Shown: positions 27,435 to 36,751 of the stretch, piece after piece
Position numbering within the stretch: position 1 is the stretch's first letter
Layout of the letters: each line of letters opens with the position of its first letter
From: JBGTSJ01 sp041940305
GTDB taxonomy: Bacteria; Planctomycetota; Planctomycetia; Planctomycetales; Planctomycetaceae
Direction: 5' to 3'
Length of the DNA: 64,000 nucleotides
NCBI GenBank assembly: GCA_041940305.1
Contig: JBGTSJ010000013.1
Span: 1 to 64,000 of the forward strand
Program-made: the position numbers and the translations under genes
The notes under the pieces: model-generated
Databases searched by the model: none
Told to the model about the DNA's origin: nothing
What the model saw: only the letters and a program-made list of their open reading frames with translations

Positions 27435-27527
27435 TACAGGCTTTAGCCAGCCGTCGAGGCAGGCGTTCTCGACGGCGATCCGCGATGCGAACAGGCTGCG
27501 CGTGCAGCCTGAAGGCTGGACACTAAC
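27435..27527. other. Convergent intergenic inverted element
   Basis: GTACAGGCTTTAGCCAGCC and GCAGCCTGAAGGCTGGACAC form a loose inverted pair around a GTCGAGGCAGGCGTTCTCGAC stem. It lies between two convergent stops and may act as a two-way terminator. Confidence 0.4.
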
Positions 27528-30500
27528 TTACGGCGACACCAGCTCCACTCCGGGCCGCCAGGCGCGCATCAATCGCCGAAACCGGGACTCATCCACTTCG
27601 CGCGTCTGATACGTTTGCAGGTACTCCCGGTACTCCGGCGAATCGGGCGCTGCCTCGGGATGGTACGGATACTCTCCCATCGCCCGGAATGGCAGCGGCT
27701 CCGAGGTCTGCCCGTAGATCGTGTGCAGGTCGGCGTCCTTGTCCCAGCCGGTCGTATGCAGCAGGAAGTCGCGCGTCCAGCCGGGGGGCGGATCAGGAAG
27801 GGCGTCGAACTCCACGGTCATCTCGTCCCCGCTGGTGGTCACGACCAGCAGATCGTCGGCGTCCCGCGCCAGCGACAACACGTCGCCGTACCGCGTGTAC
27901 ATCCCTCCCATCGGCGCCCAGGCCGGCTCGGTGCGGACCTGCTCATAGTCGAAGTCCGGCGGCGCGGGATACTCACGCGGCACCCGCAGCGAAAAACCTC
28001 GATAGTGCAGGTCTGCCGCGACCGGCTGCAGCGGCTGGAGCGTGAACTCTGCAGGTTCCTCCCCCGACGTAAAGAAGATCTCGTCCCAGTACAGTTCCAT
28101 GCTGGTATCGATCCGGATGCGATGGTCCCCTTCCGCCAGCCTGCCGGAGAGATCCACGACGATTGTTTTGGTTTTGCCGCCGGGGAATCCCATGAAGGGA
28201 ACGGCCTCTCGCCATCCGCCATTGCCGTCCGGCACGCGGATCGACGGCGGCTGCGGTCCCGGCAGGAAAGGCTCTTCGGCCAGGCCCACGTTGATGGTGG
28301 TATCCGTCGGGAAGATCCAGCCGGTCAGGAACAGCTTGACGTTGGCCGGATCCACAACGTCGCCGAGGTCCAGCTCGATGAAAGTGTCTTCAGTATAGCC
28401 CTGCATCAACTGGTGATCGAAGGGGCGGGAATAGACGCCGTCGCGCTCGTTCAGCTCCGGCAGGAGATCGCGGCCACTGTGATTGCGGGCGCTCAGCGGT
28501 CTGCGTCGCTCGCGCGCCATATGGACCTGGAACGCATTGATGTCGGGCGGCCCGACCTTCTCGTTGGAGTAGACCTCGACGTCGGCCGGGTGATCGACGG
28601 CGATGAGTTCGACCTCGTCGAAGTAGTCCGCTTCCCACAGCTCTGCTGTGATCTGCAGCACATAGCGGCCGTCGCGCGGGTGCAGCTGATCGCCGGTGAC
28701 CAGGATGTACTCGTCGTTGATGAACGGCATGACGCCGCCGCTCACCGTCTGCAGCCCCAGCGGAGCCGCCCAGCAGAGATCGGTCACGAACACGAACCGC
28801 TCGCCGTTCCACGTATACAGAAACGGACAGGACGTCTTGAGCGTCTCGACTTCGCAGACCTGCTGCCGCGTTTCCGGATGCATGATGTTCTGCGGGAAGC
28901 CGTTGGTCCACATGACGCGGACTGCGTCCGCCTGCTCCCGGTCTGCGAGACCGAAATGAGTCAGCTGCCGATCAACCACCTGTGCCTGATAGCGGGCGCC
29001 GGACCGCAGCTCCAGCGTGCTGCCGACGGCGTAATGATTGACGCGGTGAGACGAAGTCCCCTGCTTCTCGCGAGAAAACTGCGCCGCCAACTGCACGTCG
29101 ATCCAGCCGTTTTCGCTCCCCCCTTCATTCGACAGCACCCGAACGTCCGACTCACCCGCGATCAGCAGATCCAGATCGCCGTCGCCGTCGAAATCGCCCA
29201 TATCACAGGTCACGATCACGTCCGGGAGCGCATCGGCCGGTACAAGGTCCGTAGCCGTCGCGAACTTCCCTCCCGGCAGACCTCGAAGCACTTCGACGGC
29301 CGAACTCGACCAGCACAGCAAATCCGTGTACCCGTCATTGTCGTAGTCCCAACCTCGCACATTCGTTGCCGACTGCTCGCTCACCTGCCGGCTCCCGCTG
29401 ATCGTCACCTCCCCCGTGTGGGGCGTCCGTGTAAGTGCCAGGCTGACGCCGCTTTCGCTCGCGCCGGCCACGTCCCACGAGACATTTCCGTCCGCCTCCA
29501 GCACCTCGAGTGACTGCACACCCTCCCACTCCAGCCCCTCCAGCGCCCGCCAGCGAAACGTCAGATGCCGCAGGTCCTCCAGCAGCCAGACCCCGTCCCC
29601 CTCCGTCGCCACCAGCACGTCAAGATCCACGTCCCGGTCCCAGTCCACTGCCGCGGCCGCCACGATCCCGCCATGCGCCTCCGCGTTCTCAAATCGCTGC
29701 GTGACGTCCTCGAACAGAAACCGCGTCCGGTTGGACCACGCGCGAAACCCGCTCTCCGTCCCGAGCAGCAGATCGAGGTCGCCGTCCACGTTCAGGTCCG
29801 CCGCAATCACCGTCCGCACGGCCCCGATTTCCGGCAATGCAAGTGAGGCCTCGGCGCCCGAATCTCCTTCGGGCTTCGGAGCCTCGGGCACTACCCACAT
29901 ACGGGTATTGCTCTCCGGATCGAGCCGGTTCTCCAGAATCGCCACTCCTGCCGCCCCGTAGAGCACGATGTCCAGATCCGCCATGTTGCAGGCCGAGCCC
30001 TGGTCGGAGCCGGCGGCTGCATTGCCACTGTTCCCCGGCGCAATCACCGGCGACTGGGCGTCGTCGTCAAGGTCATACATCACGAACCGCGACAAGCCCG
30101 GATCCACGTTGGCCGCGGCGATGATTTCCCAACCTCCCGCGTCCCCGGCCGAACGCCACGACGTCAACCGCCCCTCGCGCAGCACGGTCACATCCGGACG
30201 GCCGTCGAGGTCCACGTCCCCCGCCCGCACGTCCAGCACCGCTCCCGCTTCTTCACCGGCCACCTGCCCCGCCACATTAAACGACAACGGTATTCCCGGC
30301 GCCGGCTTGGCCGCGTTCGCCGCGATCTGTTCTTCCACCTTGTCAGAGTACTGGAACAGGACGAAATCGAGCGGATGCAATTCAATCTGGTAGATGCGGT
30401 CGCTGCGCGTCGCGTCATTCGGCTTCACAATATTGCTGATCACGCGAGCCGTCTGTTGGGCCGTCGGCCAGTCCCCGGATTCGACCGCCGCCAGGCACCG

Positions 30501-31310
30501 CTCATAGAGTTCCATCACATCCTGCCGGGCGAAGGCCTGGATGCTCGGCGCGAGAAACTCCAGCTCATCTCGCTTCGATGTCAGCGTCTCCGCCAGCGTC
30601 GCATCCTGCTCCTGAGCCTGAATCGTAATCCAGTTCGCCCACAGAAAGAGGTTGTCCGGCGCGAGCGTCACCGCCTTCCGCAGCGCATCTTCGCCTCCGC
30701 TGCGCACTTCATCGAGCGACGAAGCCAGCGATGCCGAGTACGCCGCGAAGTACAGCCCGGCAGCCAGATGGGCCGTCTGCTCGTCGGCCTCCGCGGCACT
30801 CCCTGCAGCATTGAAACTCAAGAACGCTTCAGCCGCGTCTCCGCCCGCCTCAGCCACTCGCCCCCGCAGGTAATGAACTGTCGCGTTTTCGTATTCGACC
30901 TTCGCCAGATCGGCGATCGCCGCACTCGCGGCGGCGACTCGCGACTCGGCCGTCTCCTGCAAAGGATCGGCCCCCGCCGCCGGTTGATCCAGCATAAGGA
31001 CGCGGCTGACGGCCAGATTTCGCCACCCCAACCCTTCCTGCGGCGCCAGTTCAACGATCCCCTGCAGCGCTTCGATCGCCTGCGGCAGTTCCTGGTTCTC
31101 CAGGTGCCCCAGCCCCGCATTCCGCCTCTCGGCCAGCTGCGCCGCCGCAACGGGGGTCAGCTCCGCAGTATCGTCGTCCGGCACTTCGCCGTTCTCGCGC
31201 TCAATCTGCGGCTGATCGGCCACATCCTCCACCTGCCGCGGCCTAAGGATCAGCCACACCGCAACGCCGACGATGACGAGGATCGTCAACGCAATCAATA
31301 ATCGCTTCAT
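27528..31310 (-). CDS. TPR / FG-GAP (VCBS) / ASPIC-UnbV membrane-anchored protein
   Basis: The product is 1260 aa. The start at 31310 has AAGGAG 8 bases upstream and opens a membrane anchor (MKRLLIALTILVIVGVAVWL); longer frames would run through tRNA-Asn. Residues 45-340 are helical TPR-like repeats. Residues 350-900 are FG-GAP/VCBS calcium-type blades with D-x-D-x-D-G motifs (DVDLDGRPDVTV, DLNVDGDLDLLLG, DFDGDGDLDLLIAG). Next comes an ASPIC/UnbV segment (VDRQLTHFGLADREQADAVR) and a long C-terminal domain with NGERFVFVTDLCW. It is of the CRTAC1 type that is abundant in planctomycetes; likely an extracytoplasmic binding protein. No operon partners. Confidence 0.8.
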   Translation of the reverse strand: MKRLLIALTILVIVGVAVWLILRPRQVEDVADQPQIERENGEVPDDDTAELTPVAAAQLAERRNAGLGHLENQELPQAIEALQGIVELAPQEGLGWRNLAVSRVLMLDQPAAGADPLQETAESRVAAASAAIADLAKVEYENATVHYLRGRVAEAGGDAAEAFLSFNAAGSAAEADEQTAHLAAGLYFAAYSASLASSLDEVRSGGEDALRKAVTLAPDNLFLWANWITIQAQEQDATLAETLTSKRDELEFLAPSIQAFARQDVMELYERCLAAVESGDWPTAQQTARVISNIVKPNDATRSDRIYQIELHPLDFVLFQYSDKVEEQIAANAAKPAPGIPLSFNVAGQVAGEEAGAVLDVRAGDVDLDGRPDVTVLREGRLTSWRSAGDAGGWEIIAAANVDPGLSRFVMYDLDDDAQSPVIAPGNSGNAAAGSDQGSACNMADLDIVLYGAAGVAILENRLDPESNTRMWVVPEAPKPEGDSGAEASLALPEIGAVRTVIAADLNVDGDLDLLLGTESGFRAWSNRTRFLFEDVTQRFENAEAHGGIVAAAAVDWDRDVDLDVLVATEGDGVWLLEDLRHLTFRWRALEGLEWEGVQSLEVLEADGNVSWDVAGASESGVSLALTRTPHTGEVTISGSRQVSEQSATNVRGWDYDNDGYTDLLCWSSSAVEVLRGLPGGKFATATDLVPADALPDVIVTCDMGDFDGDGDLDLLIAGESDVRVLSNEGGSENGWIDVQLAAQFSREKQGTSSHRVNHYAVGSTLELRSGARYQAQVVDRQLTHFGLADREQADAVRVMWTNGFPQNIMHPETRQQVCEVETLKTSCPFLYTWNGERFVFVTDLCWAAPLGLQTVSGGVMPFINDEYILVTGDQLHPRDGRYVLQITAELWEADYFDEVELIAVDHPADVEVYSNEKVGPPDINAFQVHMARERRRPLSARNHSGRDLLPELNERDGVYSRPFDHQLMQGYTEDTFIELDLGDVVDPANVKLFLTGWIFPTDTTINVGLAEEPFLPGPQPPSIRVPDGNGGWREAVPFMGFPGGKTKTIVVDLSGRLAEGDHRIRIDTSMELYWDEIFFTSGEEPAEFTLQPLQPVAADLHYRGFSLRVPREYPAPPDFDYEQVRTEPAWAPMGGMYTRYGDVLSLARDADDLLVVTTSGDEMTVEFDALPDPPPGWTRDFLLHTTGWDKDADLHTIYGQTSEPLPFRAMGEYPYHPEAAPDSPEYREYLQTYQTREVDESRFRRLMRAWRPGVELVSP

Positions 31311-31709
31311 GACCAACGCTCCTTCGCCGCCTCGCGATGCACGCCTCGCCTGCAAAGGCACATGCAAGGCAGGTCGTGGATGAGAACTCGAAACACAAGA
31401 GTGGGGACGCCCAAAAATGATAAGCCCTGACCGGCAGAATTGCAGGTCGCTCACCGGTCCCAACGCACACCGGGAGAGTACGACTGGTAAGTGGAGGTCC
31501 GCTGGACTGAAGCCTCGGAAATGCGCTCGACTCCAGCGACCCTTCCTCCGCAGCAAGGCCCGCACAACTCCGGGTCGCCGGGGAGTCGCCCCCACAAATC
31601 GGGGGTTGCATTTCCCCCATTCGCCTGCAAGAATCCCACCGCGATCGAAGGCAACTTGCGCCCCGCGTCCGGCTCCTGACCCGGCGGGACGCCTAACCGA
31701 TCCACTCCT
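31311..31709. other. Intergenic region, no gene seen
   Basis: This region lies between the TPR/FG-GAP gene and tRNA-Asn. It should contain the promoters of both. Open frames across it are continuations of the long downstream frame and lack coding character. Confidence 0.5.
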
Positions 31710-31782
31710 TCCCCTGTAGCTCAATCGGTAGAGCGAGCGGCTGTTAACCGCTAGGTTCAAGGTTCGAGTCCTTGCGGGGGAG
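31710..31782 (+). tRNA. tRNA-Asn (anticodon GUU)
   Basis: It folds as a full cloverleaf: acceptor TCCCCTG (31710-31716) with CGGGGGA (31775-31781); D stem GCTC/GAGC; anticodon stem AGCGG/CCGCT with loop CTGTTAA; T stem CAAGG/CCTTG with TTCGAGT. The discriminator is G31782, and CCA is not encoded (CCT follows). Island-like DNA begins directly after its 3' end. Confidence 0.97.
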
Positions 31783-31825
31783 CCTTGATTTCGGGGACGA
31801 AATAACGTCCCCGTCTGGTTAACGC

Positions 31826-31857
31826 AAAACGCCGAGTGATTCACCGCTCGGTGTTTT
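31826..31857 (+). terminator. Terminator-like hairpin downstream of tRNA-Asn
   Basis: AAAACGCCGAG (31826-31836) pairs with CTCGGTGTTTT (31847-31857) with one wobble pair, giving an 11-bp stem with A/T flanks. It is also the start of a non-coding segment that recurs at 37869-38090. Confidence 0.75.
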
Positions 31858-32110
31858 GTCATGCGCGGTCGCAAATCCCAAGCCCGTCAAAGACTTTGCG
31901 ACAATCGTGAGTGGTCGATTCGCCCACCCGCGAATCTCACTTGTTTCGAGATCGAGACACGGGCACCGAGAGGAAACGTCACGTTTCTTCACGGACCCCG
32001 CAAGCATCCCGCCATAACTCTCGGTCTCTCTGTTGAACACCCCCCGCTTGTTTAACGCCACGTTCTCACACGGGTCACCGCTGCGTGACCACGAACTCGC
32101 CGGACAGGTT
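31826..32110. repeat. Dispersed non-coding segment, copy 1
   Basis: In order: the hairpin above; a block with CAAATCCCAAGCCCGTCAA; then AACTCTCGGTCTCTCTG; then a TTAACGCCAC element. The same order with clear but diverged matches recurs at 37869-38090. The rest of the interval to 32364 holds only the terminator at 32163-32199 and an inverted pair ACGTTTGTG/CACAAACGT near 32219-32267. Confidence 0.55.
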
Positions 32111-32162
32111 AACAGGACGATCGCAATGGCGACGGCCGATCGATACGTGGAAGCCATGCACG

Positions 32163-32199
32163 AAAACACCCATGATCCGATTGCTCGGACCAGGGGTGT
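32163..32199 (-). terminator. Hairpin terminator, minus strand, copy A
   Basis: On the minus strand ACACCCCTG and CATGGGTGT pair with one mismatch and are followed by TTTTCG. It lies 165 bases after the HD-domain gene and would end the dehydrogenase operon. A sister copy is at 37007-37044. Confidence 0.6.
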
Positions 32200-32364
32200 C
32201 GATTGGCATCAGCCGATTACGTTTGTGACGACGACGAGCTTTCGGACTCTATGCGACCACAAACGTCGTCGTTGACAGATTGGGATAGGGGACTGACAGC
32301 CCATTCATCTGGCGTCTAATCGGCGGAATCAATCGAGTCCTGATTGCTCCAAACGGTCGTCGTT

Positions 32365-32940
32365 CTACCACTTCACGATGCCGCGAGTGACTCGGATTCC
32401 GCCGACAATTGTGGAGCCGCCGTAGTCTTTGGCGAGGCGGAGCAACGATTTGTGGAAACCTTCGTTGGGAAATGCGGCTTCCACTGCCGCAACATTTCTC
32501 CGGCTCATTCCTTTTCGTAACCAACCCATGCTGGCGTCGATCCAGTCGGCCTTGCGGCAGGCTTCGATGACGCGTTCGTGAGGTCCTCGATAGCGGAAGA
32601 TCTTGTGATGCCAGTGGATGATCCCTCGTAACAAATCTGGATCAAGACCCCAGCCATGCTTCTCGTTGTCAGCGACGACAACGGCCTCGGACGGTTCGAG
32701 GTACGCCAACTCGCGATCTGTCCAGAGACCGATATCGTGGTAGGCCATCGCCGTCTCAACGGCAGGCTCGACGTCTAAGTTCTCGTCGAGGAAGTGCATC
32801 GCGTAGGTCACCGCCCTGAAGACGTGATTTCGATAACCGGCATAGTCATCGTCGATCACGTCGCGGTAGGGTGCGAGCAACTCCTCAATTCGTGGACGCT
32901 CCGTCTTGATTTCAATTGTTGAGTTCGACATCGCTCGCAT
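32365..32940 (-). CDS. HD-domain phosphohydrolase-like protein
   Basis: The 191-aa product has HD-fold metal ligands in order: H in RNHVFRAVTYA, HD in AMAYHDIGLW, and a late D in RKADWIDAS. HD proteins hydrolyse phosphate esters or, in some families, act on small molecules; the substrate is not readable. The start at 32940 forms TAATG with the stop of the peroxiredoxin gene, so translation is probably coupled; a later ATG at 32931 is the alternative. Last gene of the TetR-controlled operon. Confidence 0.78.
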   Translation of the reverse strand: MRAMSNSTIEIKTERPRIEELLAPYRDVIDDDYAGYRNHVFRAVTYAMHFLDENLDVEPAVETAMAYHDIGLWTDRELAYLEPSEAVVVADNEKHGWGLDPDLLRGIIHWHHKIFRYRGPHERVIEACRKADWIDASMGWLRKGMSRRNVAAVEAAFPNEGFHKSLLRLAKDYGGSTIVGGIRVTRGIVKW

Positions 32941-33449
32941 TACGCCTCACCGCGGCCGGGATAATCGTTTTGGATGATGTAGCTGAAGCCGCCAATCAGT
33001 TCGTCGATTGAGGGACGCGTGAACGGCATGGTCTGGATCGAAGCAGCATACAATTCCATGTTCGGGCGAAGGATGAACAAACCCGGCTCGCTGAAGAGTT
33101 CTGGCTCGTCCGGCTTGATGCCTTTGGAAACGTAAAGTCCCCATTGGCGAGCATCTTCGATGGACAGGCCGTAGCCGATCGTGAGATTCTGGATTCTCCA
33201 TTCGTCCTCACTGCGTCTCGCACGTTCTTCAGTATCGCTGCTGATGGCAACCGCGTTGATGCCCATTGATGACAATTCGTCGAGCTTGCGATCGATGCTG
33301 CCCAGGTACTTGCGGCAGATCGGGCAGTGATAGCCGCGATAGAAGAACAGGAACGTGAAGTTCTCCGGCGATTGATCGCTGAGTGTCCAATCCGATCCGC
33401 CGACAGTTTTTACCGTAAGGTCTGGAACCTGTTGTTGTGGTTTGAGCAT
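32940..33449 (-). CDS. AhpC/TSA-family peroxiredoxin-like protein
   Basis: The 169-aa product has a thioredoxin fold with FLFFYRGYHCPICRKYLGSI (CPIC active site) preceded by DLTVKTVGGSDWTLSD. Peroxiredoxins of this type reduce peroxides or act as bacterioferritin-comigratory-like proteins. The start at 33449 follows AAGAGAAG; the longer frame overlaps the dehydrogenase gene. It lies 34 bases after the alcohol dehydrogenase gene and is coupled to the HD gene. Confidence 0.8.
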   Translation of the reverse strand: MLKPQQQVPDLTVKTVGGSDWTLSDQSPENFTFLFFYRGYHCPICRKYLGSIDRKLDELSSMGINAVAISSDTEERARRSEDEWRIQNLTIGYGLSIEDARQWGLYVSKGIKPDEPELFSEPGLFILRPNMELYAASIQTMPFTRPSIDELIGGFSYIIQNDYPGRGEA

Positions 33450-33483
33450 TGATCTTCTCTTTTGAAATCTGAATTGAGAATCA

Positions 33484-34491
33484 TCAGTCCCGATCAAGCA
33501 CGATGCGAAAGCGAGCTTTGCCACTGCGAAGATGTTCAAAGGCGTCGTTGACCTTGCTCATGGGGAAGTGCTCGTTAACCGGTGCGATGTCGTGCCGGGC
33601 AGCAAAGTCGAGCATCTGGCGAATGACGACGGGCGCTCCAACAGGGGACGAGCCCACTGAAAGCTGCTTGAACATCATGTCGGGCAGCACGTTAATGTCG
33701 AGCGGTTCTGTCACCGCTCCGGGCATCATCAGGCGACCGCGTGGCTTCAATGTCGAAAGGACTGCGTTCCAGTCGAGCGGGACATTCACCGTCGACAATA
33801 CAAGGTCGAATCGACCGGCTGCGGCTTTGATCGCCTCCGGGTCACGGGAGTTGATCGTGTCGTGAGCGCCGATATCAATCGCTTCCTGCCGCTTCGAATC
33901 GGAAGTAAACGCCGTGACATGACAGCCCCATGCCGCCGCAAACTTAAGCCCCAAATGACCGAGCCCGCCGATGCCAATCACTCCAACGCTGTCAGTCGGC
34001 GACAAACCGGCTTGAACCATCGGGTTGAACATCGCAATGCCGCCACAGAGCAGCGGGCCCGCTTCACTTGCATTCAGCCCGTCAGGAATCTTTATGACGC
34101 TGGGCGCTTTCGCTCGGACGGTATCGGCGAAACCACCGTGCCGTCCCGCAATCGTCGGTTCAGCGCTTGAACAGAGGTTGTGATCGCCGCTCATGCATTG
34201 GTCACACATCATGCAGTAGCCCGCGTGCCAGCCCAGCCCGACGCGATCGCCAACCTTCACGTGAGTGACATGATCACCCACAGCCGACACTTTCCCCACG
34301 ACCTCGTGTCCGGGCACGAGCGGGAACTGCGCCATGCCCCACTCATCGTCCACCATGCTCAAATCGCTGTGGCAGATGCCGCAGGATTCAACGCTGATAT
34401 CAACTTCGTACGGGTCGATGTCTGCGAGTTCGAACTCGAACGGCTCGAAGTCACCCTTGGCTTTTGTGACGGCATAGGCTTTGACGGTCAT
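33484..34491 (-). CDS. Zinc-dependent NAD(P) alcohol dehydrogenase (CAD-like)
   Basis: The 335-aa product is a medium-chain dehydrogenase. The catalytic zinc site is GICHSD and PGHEVVG; the structural zinc ligands are CMMCDQCMSGDHNLC; the Rossmann motif is GIGGLGHLGL. It interconverts aldehydes and alcohols, probably with NADP. AAGGAG lies 8 bases before the start. With the aldehyde dehydrogenase upstream (55 bp apart) it forms an aldehyde-detoxification pair. Confidence 0.92.
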   Translation of the reverse strand: MTVKAYAVTKAKGDFEPFEFELADIDPYEVDISVESCGICHSDLSMVDDEWGMAQFPLVPGHEVVGKVSAVGDHVTHVKVGDRVGLGWHAGYCMMCDQCMSGDHNLCSSAEPTIAGRHGGFADTVRAKAPSVIKIPDGLNASEAGPLLCGGIAMFNPMVQAGLSPTDSVGVIGIGGLGHLGLKFAAAWGCHVTAFTSDSKRQEAIDIGAHDTINSRDPEAIKAAAGRFDLVLSTVNVPLDWNAVLSTLKPRGRLMMPGAVTEPLDINVLPDMMFKQLSVGSSPVGAPVVIRQMLDFAARHDIAPVNEHFPMSKVNDAFEHLRSGKARFRIVLDRD

Positions 34492-34546
34492 TGGGAATAT
34501 CTCCTTGTTGGTGTTTCTGTCAGGTAATGAAGTTGCGAGACGAACG

Positions 34547-35944
34547 CTAGAAGACGTGATCCTTGTCGAAGACGCAGATTAGCTTCTGATTCACGAACTC
34601 CATGATGCCGAGGTCCGCCAGTTCGCGACCGTAGCCCGACTTCTTGACGCCCCCCATCGGCATGCTGGCGTAAGTCCACGAGATCTGATTGACGAAGCAG
34701 GTGCCCGATTCGATGCGTTCTGCCACGCGACGACCACGTTGGAGGTCATTAGTGTGGACGGAGCCACCGAGTCCGAAGTCACTATCGTTTGCAATACGGA
34801 TCGCGTCCTCTTCATCCTTCGCGATATGGATCAGGGCGACTGGGCCGAACAACTCTTCACAATCAGCCGGCGATCCTTTCGGAATGTCGGTCATGATGGT
34901 GGGTTGGATGAACGCCCCGTCTCGTTTGCCGCCGACCAGAAGCTTTGCCCCCGCCGCAACGGATTCATTGATCTGCTGTTCGAGCTGAATCGCAGCCTTC
35001 TCATTACAAACAGGACCGTAGCCGGTGGACTCGTCCAGCGGATCACCGGGTTCGAGACTGGCGAACAGCCTGGTCGCACGGTCGAGGAATTCCTGAGCGA
35101 TCGACTCGACGAGAATAATCCGCTTGGCGGCAATGCAGATCTGGCCGGTGGCATGCAGTTTGCCGAACTTGAATCGCTCGATTGTCGCATCCATGTCGGC
35201 GTCTTCGAGCACGATGAATGGGTCAACTCCGCCAAGTTCCATGACGGTCTTCTTCACGTTGCGGCCTGCTTGCTCCGCAACCGCTGCCCCGCCTTTGTTG
35301 CTGCCCGTGAATGCCACACCCTGCACACGATCGTCGTCGATGATGCTTCCCGCGTTCCGTGCCGACAGTTGCAGGTTGGTGTGGACACCTTCAGGAACAC
35401 CAGCGTCCTTGAGAAGCTGGTCGAATGCTTCTGCACACTGCGGCACGTTCGAGGCGTGTTTGGTGAGCACCACGTTGCCCGCCATGATCTGTGGAGCAGC
35501 CACACGAGATGGTTGATAGAACGGAAAGTTCCATGGCTGGATGCCATAAACGATTCCAACCGGCTGGTTGACCAGCGAACCCTTTCCTTCCGGTGTGTCG
35601 TATTCTTTCGGAGCGAGAATGCTGGCTCCGTTGTCGGCGTAGTAGTCGAAGATCGTGGCACACAGATCAATCTCCGGGCGTGCGTCTTCAATCTTCTTGC
35701 CCATCTCCAGCGTCATGATGGTTGCGAGTTCTTCACGACGCTCCCGTAGCAATTCGGCGGTACGCCGCAGAATTGCTGCACGGTGCTCGAAAGTAGTCTC
35801 TCGCCACTGACGGAACGCTTCGTCCGCCTTCGCGATTGCAGAATCGACGTCTGCAGGCGACATCTCGTCGAAGGTCTTCAGGACCTCACCGTTGTAGGGG
35901 TTGATGGATTTCAAAACGGCTGTCTTTGCGACTGCAGTGCTCAT
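34547..35944 (-). CDS. NAD(P)-dependent aldehyde dehydrogenase (succinate-semialdehyde type)
   Basis: The product is 465 aa. The start at 35944 has AAGGAG 8 bases upstream and gives MSTAVAKTAVLKSINPYNGE. Hallmarks: IQPWNFPFYQ, FTGSNKGGAAVAEQAG, general base in MELGGVDPFIVLED, catalytic Cys in TGQICIAAKR, and a C-terminal GVKKSGYGREL. Oxidises aldehydes to acids. First gene of the operon, divergent from the TetR regulator with operators in between. Confidence 0.92.
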   Translation of the reverse strand: MSTAVAKTAVLKSINPYNGEVLKTFDEMSPADVDSAIAKADEAFRQWRETTFEHRAAILRRTAELLRERREELATIMTLEMGKKIEDARPEIDLCATIFDYYADNGASILAPKEYDTPEGKGSLVNQPVGIVYGIQPWNFPFYQPSRVAAPQIMAGNVVLTKHASNVPQCAEAFDQLLKDAGVPEGVHTNLQLSARNAGSIIDDDRVQGVAFTGSNKGGAAVAEQAGRNVKKTVMELGGVDPFIVLEDADMDATIERFKFGKLHATGQICIAAKRIILVESIAQEFLDRATRLFASLEPGDPLDESTGYGPVCNEKAAIQLEQQINESVAAGAKLLVGGKRDGAFIQPTIMTDIPKGSPADCEELFGPVALIHIAKDEEDAIRIANDSDFGLGGSVHTNDLQRGRRVAERIESGTCFVNQISWTYASMPMGGVKKSGYGRELADLGIMEFVNQKLICVFDKDHVF

Positions 35945-35994
35945 GTTTGGGCTCCTTAATCTGATGAAATGCGTGGTTTTTCGACACAAACCCA

Positions 35995-36010
35995 CCTACC
36001 GATCGGTAGG
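35995..36010. promoter_or_regulatory. TetR operator, site 1
   Basis: CCTACCGATCGGTAGG is a perfect 16-bp palindrome between the divergent aldehyde dehydrogenase and TetR genes, a typical operator for a TetR dimer. Confidence 0.8.
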
Positions 36011-36035
36011 ATACGGAGGCTTCGCTTGCTTGTCA

Positions 36036-36052
36036 ACCGATCGGTCGGTAGG
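36036..36052. promoter_or_regulatory. TetR operator, site 2
   Basis: ACCGATCGGTCGGTAGG repeats the core of site 1 about 41 bp away, ending 8 bases before the TetR start codon. Binding here would block the regulator's own translation-start region, so autoregulation is likely. Confidence 0.75.
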
Positions 36053-36060
36053 ATAATGGC

Positions 36061-36618
36061 ATGAAAGAAAAGATTCTCGATGCTGCCGAAAAGATGGTGC
36101 AGGACCGGGGCCTGAATGCTGTCAGTTTTCAGGATCTCGCGCACGCGGTTGGATTGCGCAAAGCCAGCATCTTTCACCACTTTCCGAACAAGGAAGCGGT
36201 TGCCCGAGCTCTTATTGAAAGATGCAGCTCGAAGCATGGTCCGGAATATGCCGCCGTCGTTGAAAGCACGGCCTCAGCGCCGGACAAACTGCGTGGACTC
36301 GCGGGGATCTTCGAGAAGGGGCTGCAGAACCAGCGACCCTGCCTGCTAGCAGCACTGGGAAGCGGTGTGAACACGCTGCCGGAAGTCGCTGTTCAGGAAC
36401 TTGGCGAGACAGCCCGTGGTGCCGTTTCCAGATTCGCTTTGGTCTTTCAGCAGGGAAGAGATGAAGGCACTCTTCAATTCAGTGGAGAGCCCATTGATGC
36501 AGCAACCGGATTCTTCGCAATGCTGCAGGGACTACAGGTGCTGGTAAGAGCGAGCGGAGATACGTCCGCATTTCAATCGGCTGCTGACGCGTACATCGAT
36601 TCGATCACGTTGTCATGA
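36061..36618 (+). CDS. TetR-family transcriptional regulator
   Basis: The product is 185 aa. The N-terminal helix-turn-helix is canonical: ILDAAEKMVQDRGLNAVSFQ, DLAHAVGLRKASIFHHFPNK, EAVARALIE. The rest is a ligand-binding helical domain. It is divergent from the dehydrogenase operon with two palindromic operators in the 116-bp gap, so it probably represses both directions until an aldehyde or electrophile binds. A/T content is visibly higher than in flagellar or uvrA DNA. Confidence 0.92.
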   Translation: MKEKILDAAEKMVQDRGLNAVSFQDLAHAVGLRKASIFHHFPNKEAVARALIERCSSKHGPEYAAVVESTASAPDKLRGLAGIFEKGLQNQRPCLLAALGSGVNTLPEVAVQELGETARGAVSRFALVFQQGRDEGTLQFSGEPIDAATGFFAMLQGLQVLVRASGDTSAFQSAADAYIDSITLS

Positions 36619-36640
36619 TGGCGAGAGACAGGAAACACTA

Positions 36641-36751
36641 ATGCCCACACGCTTCAGGCTACCGACAACGACGCCCGCGATGTTCGCCGCTGCGCTGGCC
36701 CTCGCGACCCTGGTTCTCGAAGGCTGGTGTAACGGCCTGTGCACGCCGTGA
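36641..36751 (+). pseudogene. Truncated gene start (signal-peptide fragment)
   Basis: The start codon is preceded by ACAGGAAACACTA, 22 bases after the TetR stop. The 36 codons begin with MPTRFRLPTTTPAMFAAALA and look like a signal peptide, then stop. About 25 bases from its end it overlaps a Tat-signal fragment on the other strand, suggesting a deletion junction. Confidence 0.4.

Noticed and set aside
27615..29513. 632-aa plus-strand open frame opposite the TPR/FG-GAP gene
   Set aside because: Antisense to the ASPIC/FG-GAP region; Arg/Leu/His-rich shadow.
31311..31874. N-terminal extension of the TPR/FG-GAP protein through tRNA-Asn
   Set aside because: The extension would translate the complement of a tRNA gene; a good ribosome site and membrane anchor fix the start at 31310.
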